A stretch of DNA of 64,000 nucleotides, taken from Psettodes erumei (taxonomy: Eukaryota; Chordata; Actinopteri; Pleuronectiformes; Psettodidae). The notes beneath the pieces were generated by a model that searched no databases, had not been told where the DNA came from, and saw nothing but the letters and a program-made list of their open reading frames with translations. The stretch spans positions 238,501 to 302,500 of the forward strand of contig JAFBJZ010000628.1 of assembly GCA_016785225.1 (NCBI GenBank). The letters run 5' to 3'. Below are positions 1 to 22,570 of this stretch, in pieces. How positions within the stretch are numbered: the stretch's first letter is position 1; each line of letters begins with the position of its first letter. Made by a program: the position numbers and the translations under genes.

Positions 1-86
1 TTGTTTTTTTAGTTTAATCTGTTAAAAATGTTTAAAAAGTGAGAATTTTTTTTTTAGCAAAATGGGGACTGTTGTTTGTCCCAAAC

Positions 87-125
<39 letters not shown>

Positions 126-281
126 GTGTGTGTGCTCTGTTGTGTTGCCAATCCCTGGACCCAGACAGCTTTGACTTCCTGTTGTCCACGTTCACTTCCT
201 GTTTTCAAAACGAATAAATAATCAAAAAAATAAGAGTCCGGGATGAGTCGAAGCCGTCTCCATGGCGATGCTCCTCCTCAT

Positions 282-316
<35 letters not shown>

Positions 317-442
317 GACAGAGGATGTGTTGCTCTGCCCCCCCCATCACGGTGTCTTATTGGGGACAGTTCCAACAGAAGATAAATAAATAACAATAAA
401 TATGAATCGTCCCAGTGAAGACACGGTCGATGCAGGGGACTG

Positions 443-477
<35 letters not shown>

Positions 478-559
478 CTCAATGCAGCGCTCCAAGGCAC
501 GGGGACCGGGCCGGGTGTTGTGGGGGTGGTGGTGTTGGTGGTGCTGGAGGGGGGCGGGG
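1..559 (-). other. 3' UTR / downstream flank of tfap2d
   Basis: This sequence follows the tfap2d stop codon on the minus strand. It holds three CA/TG tracts (89-134, 284-314, 444-475). No AATAAA is seen on the minus strand; the only variant is ATTAAA at 13-18, so the true cleavage site may lie outside the window. No other gene is visible. Confidence 0.6.
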
Positions 560-12466
<11,907 letters not shown>

Positions 12467-13160
12467 TGTGCTTTCTCCAAAGTAACCCGTGTTGCCTTTT
12501 TTTTCTCCTCCTCTCTCTCCTTCGCTCTCTCTCTCTCTCTCTCTCTCTCTCGCTCTCTTTCTGTGTGTCTCTCTCCCCCTCTCTCCTCGGCTCGGCCCGA
12601 TCGAAAAAGAAATAATAATAATAAAAACGATGATAATAATAATAATAGTGGTTAAAAAAAAGGTGTTGCGTTAAAATCCTCCAAAAAAAGCGAGAGAAAT
12701 GTTTTTTTTTTTTTTGGTTTAAAAAAAAAAAAAAAGGTCCCCTCTCGCGCGCTCTCGGTAACGGCAGAAAGCTGGCGGAACGCGAGCGTCTCCCCTCTGC
12801 ACGGACGGGGCTGGCTCACGGATTTTGTACTTGCAGGGTATTTCTCGGCTGATGTCGTAGGTCCCTTGGTAATATAGAAGTTTTGAAAATTAAGCATCAG
12901 CACTGAGGAATGGGAGGACAATAGACGGAGCGGAGCATCCCAGGAGACACGGAATAAATATTGTATCTTCGCCTTAATAAGGAACCGAGCGCCTCTTTCA
13001 ACATTTTCCACGCTTTTTCTGGACACTTTTCCCCCTTTTTCCACCCGTTTGTGTTTCCGCACGCGCCTCCTGCTCGGTTCCGTCGTGTTATTATTCTTAT
13101 TCTTGTGTTTTTTTCTCCTTAACTCGTAATCGTTTCCCCTCTTTCCTTTTACATTTATGT
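12467..13160 (-). promoter_or_regulatory. tfap2d: 5' UTR and probable promoter side of tfap2d
   Basis: Directly upstream of the tfap2d start codon. A CT tract (12507-12589; GA on the coding strand) lies within the first 130 bases. The unique block 12740-13030 contains TATTGTCC, TGATGCTTAATTTTC and AATATTTATTCC on the coding strand and is the best candidate for 5' UTR plus core promoter. No canonical TATAAA is seen at a usable distance, and the transcription start is not determinable here. Confidence 0.5.
12507..12589. repeat. (CT)n tract upstream of tfap2d ATG
   Basis: Polypyrimidine CT-rich run; the transcribed strand carries GA repeats, a possible GAGA-type element in the 5' UTR or promoter. 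Confidence 0.9.
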
Positions 13161-13833
13161 GCGGATTTTCAACGGAAATGTAAGTTTTTTTTTTGTTTTT
13201 TTTGTTTTTTTTTTTTGGCTTTGTCATATCTTCCAGCTAATTTCGATCATTATCCACGGGATTAAAGAGGAAAACGGGATTTTCTTTTGTTTCCAGTTTT
13301 TTTTTTACTCATCTTTCCATGAGGAATTTCATTTGGAAACGGGATTATTTCGATGCTTTGTGTCTGCATCGCACGTCTTTAGGTGAATTTTACATTATCG
13401 CTGTTTTTTAATTTTTTCCCAGGCAGTTTTCCAGTAAACACGCCGATTTAACAATGAAACCATGACACGTGTGTGTACACATTTTTTCCCCCACAGTACA
13501 CGTTCATTCGATGTACAATCACAGAGGAAATATCATGTTTATGAATTAAAATGGTTTAATTTGTAAAAAATACATATATTTTTGGGGTAACGGTAATTAT
13601 TGTGAGTTTGTCTTTAATGTGCAGATGTGCTAAATTAAATGGAGAATTCTTGCTTTTATCTTTTTTTTTCTTTTTTATTATTATTTTTTTTACTCATCCA
13701 GGGAAAAGTGCGTTTGATGAACCTTATTTTATTTTTCTTTTTGATGGGGGGGGGGGGTCATTATGACTGATGGCTTTGTGTAAAACAGAAGCACGAGATG
13801 TTTTCAGTTCAGTGCTGTATTTGTGCGTGGGAC

Positions 13834-13837
13834 ATTA

Positions 13838-13889
<52 letters not shown>
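13834..13889. repeat. (ATT)n microsatellite
   Basis: About 18 ATT units. Confidence 0.97.
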
Positions 13890-13944
13890 GACCGGCAGAA
13901 CCGGGTCTTTTTTCGGTCAGCCTTTTGACCTCCCCCCACAACCC

Positions 13945-13978
13945 CTCTCTCTCCCTCTCTCCCTTTCTCCCTCTCTCC

Positions 13979-14009
<31 letters not shown>

Positions 14010-14012
14010 GCT
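13945..14012. repeat. (CT)n-rich tract
   Basis: CTCTCCCTCT-type polypyrimidine run. Confidence 0.93.
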
Positions 14013-14131
14013 TCCTCTTCCTCTTCCTGTCTTCCTCCTCGTGCTGTAACTCACCTGAGCACGCGCCCTCGGGGTGGTCCTGCCCAGCTGAACGGAGCCG
14101 TGGTGTTGTTGTGGTAGAGCTGATGGAGGAG

Positions 14132-14132
<1 letters not shown>

Positions 14133-14172
<40 letters not shown>
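14133..14172. repeat. (TG)n microsatellite
   Basis: About 20 TG units. A second TG tract with one TTT interruption follows at 14284-14328. Confidence 0.96.
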
Positions 14173-14176
<4 letters not shown>

Positions 14177-14287
14177 ACGTGTTGCAGCCTAAAACGGTTA
14201 AAAGCAGAAGAAACGACAACGTTCGTTTATTTTTTTTTTGTTTTTGCTGACATCTCATAACAAAAGTGTTGAAACGGTAACAGGTGT

Positions 14288-14330
<43 letters not shown>

Positions 14331-14658
14331 GGGGGGTGGTTCGAGTCAAAATCTCCACGTAGCATGTGTGATAATAATAAATACACACACGTATCGCTGC
14401 CTTGCCCCAAGGCCACCGGGAAGCATCAGAAACGGTGATGATAATAATTAAAAAGAAAAAAATACCGTTAACGCAGGAAGCCGAGGCTCCTGGCCACAGC
14501 CTGGAGAGGAGCAAAGGGAAATAAGGGAGGAGGAGGAGGAGGAGGAGGAGGAGGAGAGGAGGTGTTCTCCTGTCTGTCTGTCTGATTCTCTGCCATTCAA
14601 AACAAACCAGAGAGAGAGAGAGAGAGCTCTCACCCGGAGATAAGCCCTAATCAGCCTT

Positions 14659-14659
14659 G

Positions 14660-14696
<37 letters not shown>

Positions 14697-14742
14697 TGTG
14701 TGTGTGTGTCTGTGTGTGTCTGTCTGTGTGTGTCTGTCTGTG
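14659..14742. repeat. (TG)n / (TGTC)n microsatellite
   Basis: Pure TG repeats change to alternating TG and CTG/TCTG units, a pattern of a tract decaying by point changes. Confidence 0.96.
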
Positions 14743-15282
14743 CGCAACTGTAACCAAAGCGACTCCATGATATTATTAAAGTGCAGACTGTGACCGCGCT
14801 GACGCCGGGACGCCGGGATTGACTCTGCAATTTAATTAAGCAACTATTTCCCCTCCCATCTGTTCCTGCATGCGTCTCCCCATCGGTTACACCCACAGCT
14901 TCACCTAGTAATAATAATAACAACAATAATAATAATTATTATTATTATATTGGCTCTTATTGATTGGAACTGGAAGTACATTTTCTACGAAAAGAAATAA
15001 ATCGCCGCCTAAACAAGTTGAATGAATCCGCCTGAGCTTCTTCATCAACACTATTAGCCTATAGTCCTGCAGTCACATCCTCATAAGAAACCCACGGGCG
15101 GTGCGTGCGGGGGCCCCCGCGTCCAATAGCCTCTTAACCAGGAGAAGAAGAAGAAAAAAAAAAAGTTCTCAAGGCCTTTTATATTTTAATTGACCGTTAC
15201 CGATTGTTTTTGCCTCGAGGCGCGACGTGAAGCCTCTGCACGACGAGAGCGGTGAAGGCCGGGTGTCGCACGCCAGGTATTT

Positions 15283-15342
15283 AAAAAAAAAGAAAGAAAG
15301 AAAGAAAGAAAGAGGGAGGGAGAAGGAGGAAGGATGGATGGC

Positions 15343-15375
<33 letters not shown>

Positions 15376-15390
15376 GGGAGAGAGAGAGAG
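15283..15390. repeat. (GAAA)n-(GA)n purine tract
   Basis: About 100 bases of almost only A and G: GAAA units, then GGA/GGAT, then GA repeats. A long homopurine strand of this kind can form triplex DNA. Confidence 0.93.
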
Positions 15391-15522
15391 CTTGGGTGTC
15401 AATTAAGGAGCCTTAAGTGACTCCTAATGCGATCACATGACCACGATTTTTGTTTTGGACAGAAAATATCAAGACAAACAAGACGTAGTGATGACAAAAC
15501 AAATCTCACCAGGTGTGCACTC

Positions 15523-15571
<49 letters not shown>

Positions 15572-15720
15572 CGAACCTCTGGGCTGACACATGTCGGCCT
15601 GTTAATCTGTTTCCTCTCTCGCATCCTCCTCCTCTTCCTCACCTGAGAGTACGCAGGTGAGAAGCAGCACCCTCACCTGGAGGCCACTCAACCCGGCTTC
15701 CCGTAAACACCCCACCCACC

Positions 15721-15753
<33 letters not shown>

Positions 15754-16084
15754 CAAAAGTGTGCACACCCCTTTTGCAGTGTCCCAGCACCGTCATAGAA
15801 ACATACATACCCTGTATGGACCGTGTGCACCAGTTGCACGGTCGACGGTTCTAACGGGGCTTAACGTCGACGGGTTGGCCCCGCATCTACCGGGGGGGGA
15901 GGGGGAGGGGGGGGGGGGCGCGGATCTGCCGCACCCGCACCAGATGCGCACTGATCTGCGGACAGGAGCCAGTCCATCTGCCGCCTGACGAGGCAGGGAA
16001 AGGCCCGCAAAACCCGCGAAGGCGCAGCCCAGAGGCGAGAATTTAGATCAGCCTCGAGGTTCCTGGACGGACCGCTGCTCCTGC

Positions 16085-16098
16085 TGTGTGTGTGTGTA

Positions 16099-16166
<68 letters not shown>

Positions 16167-16173
16167 GGGGGGG
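16085..16173. repeat. (TG)n followed by G run
   Basis: TG tract of about 75 bases with an ACAC interruption, ending in about ten G residues. Confidence 0.96.
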
Positions 16174-16375
16174 TCATTTTTCTAGAGCAAGTGTCAGGAA
16201 ATAAGACAACAGGGTGAGGCGGAAGACGAGCATGTGAACACAAAGAGGCCTGACTAACTTCAGGCCATATTTATAATAACGGATTAAATGTAGTGCTGAC
16301 TCAGCGTATTGATCAAATATCATCGGGGGGGCAACACGTTGAAAACACACCGGTGTCACTAAAATAACACAATTT

Positions 16376-16403
16376 AACAACAACAACAACAACAACAACA
16401 ACC
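16376..16403. repeat. (CAA)n microsatellite
   Basis: About nine CAA units. Confidence 0.93.
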
Positions 16404-16686
16404 AGCTGTTCTTCGCCCCATCGTCTCTTCGCTCTCGAACGCGATTGGTTTAAACGGTTTATTACCGGGCCGCTCCTTATCTGTGTCAGATCTTTATAGC
16501 CCGCAGTCATTTGGCCCGGTCCTACCCGTGTTAACAGTAATCCGCTCTCAGGCTGTCAGGCTGCGCTGTGTCGTTGCCGGACTGCGACGCCGGTGGTGCG
16601 TTTAGCGGCTGCAGGCGGAGTTTTAACGGGTCTATATGTTTTTATTTATTTTTTTTTTATTTTGTTTAGTTTTGCAATCAAACAGG

Positions 16687-16700
16687 CTGCGCATGCGCAG
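16687..16700. promoter_or_regulatory. Perfect NRF1-type palindrome
   Basis: CTGCGCATGCGCAG is a 14-base perfect palindrome that contains the NRF1 consensus TGCGCATGCGCA. Such sites mark CpG-island promoters, but no transcript is recognised beside it. It is followed by TTTGTTTACA, a forkhead-type motif. Confidence 0.5.
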
Positions 16701-16782
16701 TTTGTTTACAAACTAATATCAAGTGTCGAAATGATTTGCAGTTAAACTCAGTAAAATATCAATAAAAATCGCCACGCTTGTC

Positions 16783-16838
<56 letters not shown>

Positions 16839-16943
16839 CACATGTGTTGCTGTTGTTGTGAGTCTGTTGTGGTTTTTAATCAGCTCCGGTCAGACACCGA
16901 ACACAAGTGTGTCCGTTAAACTCGCGATCCTGCAGCCTCGGAG

Positions 16944-16985
<42 letters not shown>

Positions 16986-17530
16986 ACCTTTCCAGCCAAC
17001 AATAATAACGACTGGCATAATGAAGGCGACCAAAACAAACGGCCCAGAAGATGTTTGTCCTCCATCAGCGGCGAAAAGCAATTAAGAAAAAAAAAAAAAG
17101 AGAAGAGGCAAACTGGTGTCTGACCTACATAGAGGAGGCGCACAGGTTAATATGCTAATATGGATCTGCTAATTGTGGGGATTTACTTGTCGGTTTGAGG
17201 AGGGTGGGGGTGGGGAGGAGGGGTGGGGGCGTCACTGCATCTTTTTTTTTTTTTTTTTTGCAGTAAATTAATTTCTCGCCGCGAAGTGCGTGAGGTGAGG
17301 AGAGCGGAGAGAGGACAGGAAACAGGTGGTCGCTGCCAAATCAACAGTCCGAGGCCAAATATTAAATAAAAATTAAATTAATAATAATAATTTTTAAAAA
17401 TCACATAAATACACCCACGTCCTGACAAGTGCACACATCTTATTAATTATTACGCCCCACCCACCGGGGGTGACACCCTCACCGGTGAGACCGGCGACCT
17501 CGAGGACCCCTCCATCTCTCCGGTAAACAC

Positions 17531-17550
17531 TTATTATTATTATTATTATT

Positions 17551-17582
<32 letters not shown>
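17531..17582. repeat. (TTA)n(TAA)n palindromic microsatellite
   Basis: About seven TTA units directly followed by about ten TAA units. The halves are reverse complements, so the tract can form a hairpin. Confidence 0.95.
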
Positions 17583-17584
<2 letters not shown>

Positions 17585-17705
17585 CATGGGGGTGGGGGTG
17601 TTCTGGTTCGAGGTTCGGTTCAGCGCGGACACGTGTCATCTGCTGCGAGACACGGCGAAGAAAAGGCCAATCTGCCGCCAACGGACAGGCGACATATTGG
17701 ATATA

Positions 17706-17718
17706 TGTGTGTGTGTAT

Positions 17719-17758
<40 letters not shown>
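17706..17758. repeat. (TG)n microsatellite
   Basis: TG tract with one ATAC interruption. Confidence 0.96.
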
Positions 17759-17761
<3 letters not shown>

Positions 17762-17984
17762 CCTGGGGCCGGGACCCGGCAGGCGGAGTTGCACCACCCG
17801 GTTTTTATCTGTTATGGTTAAAATCCAAAAAGAGACGTAAAATAAAAAAAAAATTATAAAAAAAAAAAAAAAGAATCGCAATCTTCCTTTTTCGCGTTCA
17901 GAAGAGTTGGAGAGGAGGCTAAATTAAAAACAAAAAATTTAAAAATAAAATAAAAGCTCTAATCCATAAAGTGATTAAAACGTC

Positions 17985-18115
17985 GCCTGGTGAGCCACCT
18001 CCTCCTCAACACGGTGAATAATTAAGCAGATATAATAGACGATGGCAGCCATAACCGAAGCTGGAAAATTGATCCATAAAACTTAACTTCAGCAGCTGTT
18101 GGATCAGTAAGCCCA
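17985..18115. promoter_or_regulatory. Candidate conserved non-coding element
   Basis: Unique block with AATAATTAAGCAG, GGCAGCCATAACCG, AATTGATCCATAAAAC and an E-box CAGCTG. Its composition differs from the flanking repeats. Conservation is not tested. Confidence 0.35.
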
Positions 18116-19692
18116 GCGTGTGTGTGTGTGTGTGATCGATCGATGTTCATTAACTTCTCTTTTCAGGAGTTTTCTGAAATGCTCCTGAAGATCACACGGA
18201 AGCTAAAAGTCTTCTGACTCTTTCCCATCCAGTATCTTCTTCTTCTTCTTCTTCTTCTTCTTCGTCTTTTTTTCTGGTGTAACGCGCTGATGGGGAGGAA
18301 AGAGACGAATGTTCTCTCAGATTTTCATCATCATCTCCTCCTTCCTCCTTCCTCCCTCCCTCCTCTTCCTCCGCGTGTTTATTTCTTTTTAAGATCTCAA
18401 TCCAGCAGCAACAGGCGCTAAAAAAAAACCAAACTGAAATTAATCAATTACTTGTTTTGTGATGATTCGTCTGTTTTAAATTAATTTAAACAATAGAGGG
18501 GGAAAAGAAAGAATAATGTTAAATTGCACGTGTCATTACTTTAGATATGTGTAATTTAATTTTTTTTTTTTTTTACTGTATTGAGTTTAATCCCCAGAGT
18601 GGCCTGAGCTACAGCCAGTCGGTCCTCACAGGGGCCACGTGTGTGCGTTTGTTCTGTTGTTGTGACACAACATGCGTATGCTTTTAAAATGCCACTTATT
18701 AGGAACGCCTGAAAATGTTGTGTACGCCTTGTTTTTGTGCGTCACCTTGCGTGGACGCCCCTCGTGCTTGTGCGAGCAGCTCGACAAACTCGCGAATCCG
18801 CATCAGTCTGGTTCTCGCACAACCGGAAACCACCCGGTGGCCCCGGAGCTCTGCGTCCGGCCTCTTCTTGGGGCTTTGGCGGGGGGCCCGCCCTCGCAGG
18901 CTGTAGGAAACCCTCGCCTCGATTTGTGCGCCCGTTGTTGTACAGTTGTTGCATCTTTACCACACGCTGTGCTGAAGCCAACACACAAGATTCATCTGTT
19001 GAGAAGAGAGGAGCGGAGGAGGCCAAGCAGCCGCTTTCTGGATCTTTTCTGGATCTGTCTGATCTGACAGACGTTGAAGCCACTTCACCCCGTGTGCGTT
19101 TAAAAAAAAGAAAAGTGTGCGTTTTGTTGTCGTTTTCGTGCGGGAGAAGCGTTTCCCCGCTCTGCTGTTCGTGTCCCAGCCAGCAGAGTGCGCCGCGTTG
19201 GCAGCGCAGCCCGAGGGAAGATTAACCTGCAGGTCTCAGACAAAAAAAAAAAACAGAGAGAGGACAGACGCACAAACACACACACACAAACACACACTCT
19301 CTCCCACTTTCAAAGCTGGAAAAAAAAAATATACACATGCAAGGGGGGGGGGGGGGTGACGCAGGTTCGATGACTTTGATCGTGTAATTCCTGCGTAATC
19401 TCTGTAATCTTTTAAAGTGGAGCAGTCTCAACGTATGCGGCGTGTGTGTGCACGCGCTTTTTGTGTGTGTGTGTGTGTGTGTGCGTTTGTATGTCGGATT
19501 AACGAGATGAAGCGGAGGCCGAGGCCGCCGCTAAAAGGAAATCTTTAGGAATCAAACGATGTGCCGGTTCCTCTCAGCGTCGCCGGGCCGTCGGACAAAC
19601 TCCACACTTTGACCTTTTGACCCCGTCATCGCTTTCAAACGAAGAGCGAGGTCGCGCGGGAACGCGAGCCACCAGTGCTCCCTCCATGAGCA

Positions 19693-19927
19693 GTTAGCCT
19701 AGCTTAGCACAAAGACTGGAAACAGAGGGAAACTGCTAGCCTGGACGTGTCGGCAGGAAACAGATTCCACGAGCTGAACACGTCGGGGGTCGTTTCACAC
19801 AAAAAGCAGCGAATCGACATTGTTACACTTTTTGTGTTGATGACACAACGTGTTAGCAGTTCAGCTACACGGGTGCTGTTAGCAACTAGCAGCCCCCCCC
19901 CCAGTCTTTGTGCTATGCTAAGCTAAC
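19693..19927. mobile_element. Foldback / MITE-like element with 27-bp inverted repeats
   Basis: The left arm at 19693-19719 and the right arm at 19901-19927 are inverted copies that match at 25 of 27 bases; the inner 13 bases (GCACAAAGACTGG) are identical. The arms enclose about 181 bases. The motif TTAGCACAAAGACTGG followed by AAACAG and GGGAAACTGCTAGCCTG is a widespread non-autonomous element of percomorph fish genomes, as I recall it. No transposase is encoded, so it is a deletion-derived or foldback copy. Confidence 0.75.
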
Positions 19928-20469
19928 AGGCTACTTTCATCAGTCCAGTTGCAAAAATCAACAACACGCCTCAAACGTAAACAACAAACTTAGCGACCCG
20001 CCTCTTTTCCCTCCAACATATAACGCAGGATTTCCATTTTGTCCCTCACAGGCCACCATTAGCCATTATTGATTTCCTCCCGCCGTCGTCTCCTTCAGCC
20101 CTTAATGCGTCTGTTTATCCTCAAACGCGACGGAGGCGGATCTGAAACCCCCGAAAAATTTTGTAGATGAAACAATGCCCGAGCGGCGCAGGTGAGGACC
20201 GGGAGCGAGGAACGCCGCGAGAGTTGAAAGCGGAGTTTGGTCAATTATAACAGACTCCTCCGGCTCCGCAGCCTTTGGTCGGCCATAAGCTCGTACGCCG
20301 TTTCTCCTTAAGTCGTCCGCCGCCGGAGAAATCCTGTTTACCGCGTAACGAGCCGCCGCGTCGACGCACGCACCTGAGATCACAGGCGCCGCCGCTTTAC
20401 GGCAAGACAAACAGCCACATTACACAGCGGCACACGCAGGAAACGCACCACAACAACACCGGTGTGCGT

Positions 20470-20481
20470 CTGTGTGTGTGC

Positions 20482-20532
<51 letters not shown>
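20470..20532. repeat. (TG)n microsatellite
   Basis: TG tract with CGTC interruptions at its left end. Confidence 0.96.
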
Positions 20533-20534
<2 letters not shown>

Positions 20535-20536
<2 letters not shown>

Positions 20537-20650
20537 GTTTCTTGACTGCTCCTGTATAATTACCAGGGAAGTCTCCTGATGTGGAACCTTTGCTGTTCTC
20601 ACAATGAACCCATTTACTGCTGCAAACCATCAAACACCTGCCAAACACAC
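20535..20650. promoter_or_regulatory. Candidate conserved non-coding element
   Basis: Unique block between two CA/TG tracts with TGTATAATTACCAGGG, CTTTGCTGTTCTCACAATG and AACCATCAAACACCTG. Regulatory function is inferred from composition only. Confidence 0.3.
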
Positions 20651-20655
20651 ACCTG

Positions 20656-20697
<42 letters not shown>

Positions 20698-20838
20698 GCC
20701 TGGAGAAACGTATATATACGCACACACGCACGCACAAACCGTTTTCAAACGAATGCAGAGAAATAAACAGAGACGAGAGCACACAACCCCTTCACCCCTC
20801 TGGGAATTTTACTATTCTGCACTTCTCTGCTTCTCTCA

Positions 20839-20843
<5 letters not shown>

Positions 20844-20882
<39 letters not shown>

Positions 20883-20910
20883 GCTCGCTCTCTCACTCTC
20901 TCTCTCCCTC
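20844..20910. repeat. (CT)n tract
   Basis: CT repeats with CACT and CGCT interruptions. Confidence 0.95.
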
Positions 20911-21029
20911 CCTTTTCCTCCCTCTTTTTCCTCTCTTCGTCTCTTCCTCTGCTCCTTTGTCTCCCTGATTATGCAGTCGATCCCAGGGTGCGCTACTCAC
21001 TGAGATCATCCACCTGTCAATCTGAAGAG

Positions 21030-21070
<41 letters not shown>

Positions 21071-21208
21071 CCTGCGCACACAGCTCCACCAGTGATATTG
21101 ATACAGAGGAAATATTAATGACTTCACTCACCTGCAATACACTCTTGTATCTTGCACTTCCAACGCCGGGCCATGCAATTCATCAAGACACAGTTCTGGA
21201 AACTTCCA

Positions 21209-21247
<39 letters not shown>

Positions 21248-21426
21248 GGAAAAAAAAACACACAAAACATGGTGAAATGAAACCGAATGCTTTGTCCCTG
21301 AACACACACACCTACACACAGGGCGTCACATCAAGCGCTGGAAATGCAAGATGGCGTGTAATTTTAGCACATCTTTAGCACGCGTCGTCTCTCTCACTGC
21401 GTCGTGATGTGGATTTGTTGCAATCG

Positions 21427-21477
<51 letters not shown>

Positions 21478-22104
21478 AAGGTTGGCGTTATGGCACGCGT
21501 GTGCGAGCGTTGTTGTCGATCGCTGCGTATGGACGCCCGTGCGTCCTCACACCGGGAGGATCGGTCGATATGTTTAACGAACGGGGGGGGAGGCAGAGCA
21601 GCAGGTTCTCCCTCCTCTTAAATCAGGAAGTTTTCTTTGTATCCAGGCTTTTTTTTTTTTATTTGCGTTGTCGCTGATCATTTCAAACACGGGATTAAGC
21701 GCTGCGGGTTTTTTTTTTTGAAAGAAGCGGAGGGAAGGAGGAAGGAGCCGCCGGCACGAAGCGCATCTTTCAATCTACGCCACCGTCTCCCGTTAGCAAC
21801 TGAGCTAACGCGCTAGCTAATCCCTCCATCGGTGTTCGTCGAAGGAGGAGGAAGTGCAGCGGGGACAACAGGAAGTTCTTCCGGCCGGCTTCTCGGCACC
21901 GGTCGGAGGCAGGAAGTGCTGGAGAAGAGCCGCCGCCGCCGCGCTGGAATGTTTTATTTAGCTAAGGTCAGGAAGAAACCTTCATTAGAGGAAGAGGACG
22001 GCATCGACCGGGAGAGCAGACATGTCCTTCACCTTCCCCAGTCTTTGTTCCGGAGCAACACAATAAATGAATGCTGGAGAGATGGATGGAGCGATAGATA
22101 GAGA

Positions 22105-22108
<4 letters not shown>

Positions 22109-22149
<41 letters not shown>
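22109..22149. repeat. (GA)n microsatellite
   Basis: About 20 GA units, preceded by GATG/GATA units. Confidence 0.97.
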
Positions 22150-22151
<2 letters not shown>

Positions 22152-22246
22152 GGATCTCTTCTCCATAGCTCATTTCATTTCTCTGCCTCACTCCATCACT
22201 CTCTCTGAGATCCCGGGCCTTAGCCTCATGTGCTCTGATGGTGGAG

Positions 22247-22260
22247 GTTACCATGGTAAC
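22247..22260. promoter_or_regulatory. Perfect RFX X-box palindrome
   Basis: GTTACCATGGTAAC is a perfect 14-base palindrome and an ideal RFX X-box (GTNRCC and RGYAAC half-sites with no spacer). It sits between a GA tract and a CA tract about 9.8 kb upstream of tfap2d. Binding is inferred from motif identity. Confidence 0.55.
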
Positions 22261-22283
22261 GGAGTGGTCTTGTGGCCCTGGAT

Positions 22284-22323
<40 letters not shown>

Positions 22324-22424
22324 GTTCATTCTTCCCCGCTCCCTCGATCTCTCGCCGTCTCTTCATGAATACATATTCGCAGCTACAGGTGCCCCCAAAA
22401 GTATCATCCTTCCTGATTTTGATT

Positions 22425-22570
22425 GACACACTCGAGGGGCGACGGATCACAATTAGTGATGCGGCAAATTTCCCACAATGCCCTGCAGCCACTGGGCACC
22501 CACTGCGCCTGCAGCCAGCTCATCAATATTCATGAGCCATCTGATGAATATGCAAATGGTTAAACAAAAA
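22425..22570. promoter_or_regulatory. Candidate enhancer: ZNF143-like plus POU octamer block
   Basis: Unique sequence with CACAATTAGTGATG, TTTCCCACAATGCCCTGC (22469-22486, ZNF143/THAP11-like), CATCAATATTCATGAG and the exact octamer ATGCAAAT (22550-22557). The density of homeodomain and POU motifs is typical of conserved developmental enhancers. Confidence 0.45.

Larger units (their letters stand above)
13161..16600. other. Intergenic: AT-rich and microsatellite-rich
   Basis: No coding exon recognised. It holds AT-rich sequence (13160-13760), a TTA tract, CT tract, several TG/CA tracts, a GGA tract (14526-14560) and a unique block at about 14780-14910 containing CAATTTAATTAAGCAAC, a possible regulatory island. 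Confidence 0.65.
16601..19680. other. Intergenic: unique islands and microsatellites
   Basis: TG tracts (16786-16835, 16945-16984, 17706-17758), a TTA/TAA palindromic tract, a TTC run (18239-18262), AT-rich DNA, and unique sequence at 18660-19100 with no recognisable exon. The block 17985-18115 is listed as a candidate regulatory island. Confidence 0.6.
20100..22080. other. Intergenic: microsatellite-rich with short unique islands
   Basis: No exon recognised. CpG-rich unique sequence lies at 20100-20460. TG/CA tracts occur at 20470-20532, 20657-20694, 21032-21068, 21210-21244 and 21429-21473. Unique AT-rich islands lie at 20535-20650, 20950-21030 and 21080-21200, and GTTAGC/GCTAAC-type repeat debris at 21790-21820. 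Confidence 0.6.
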
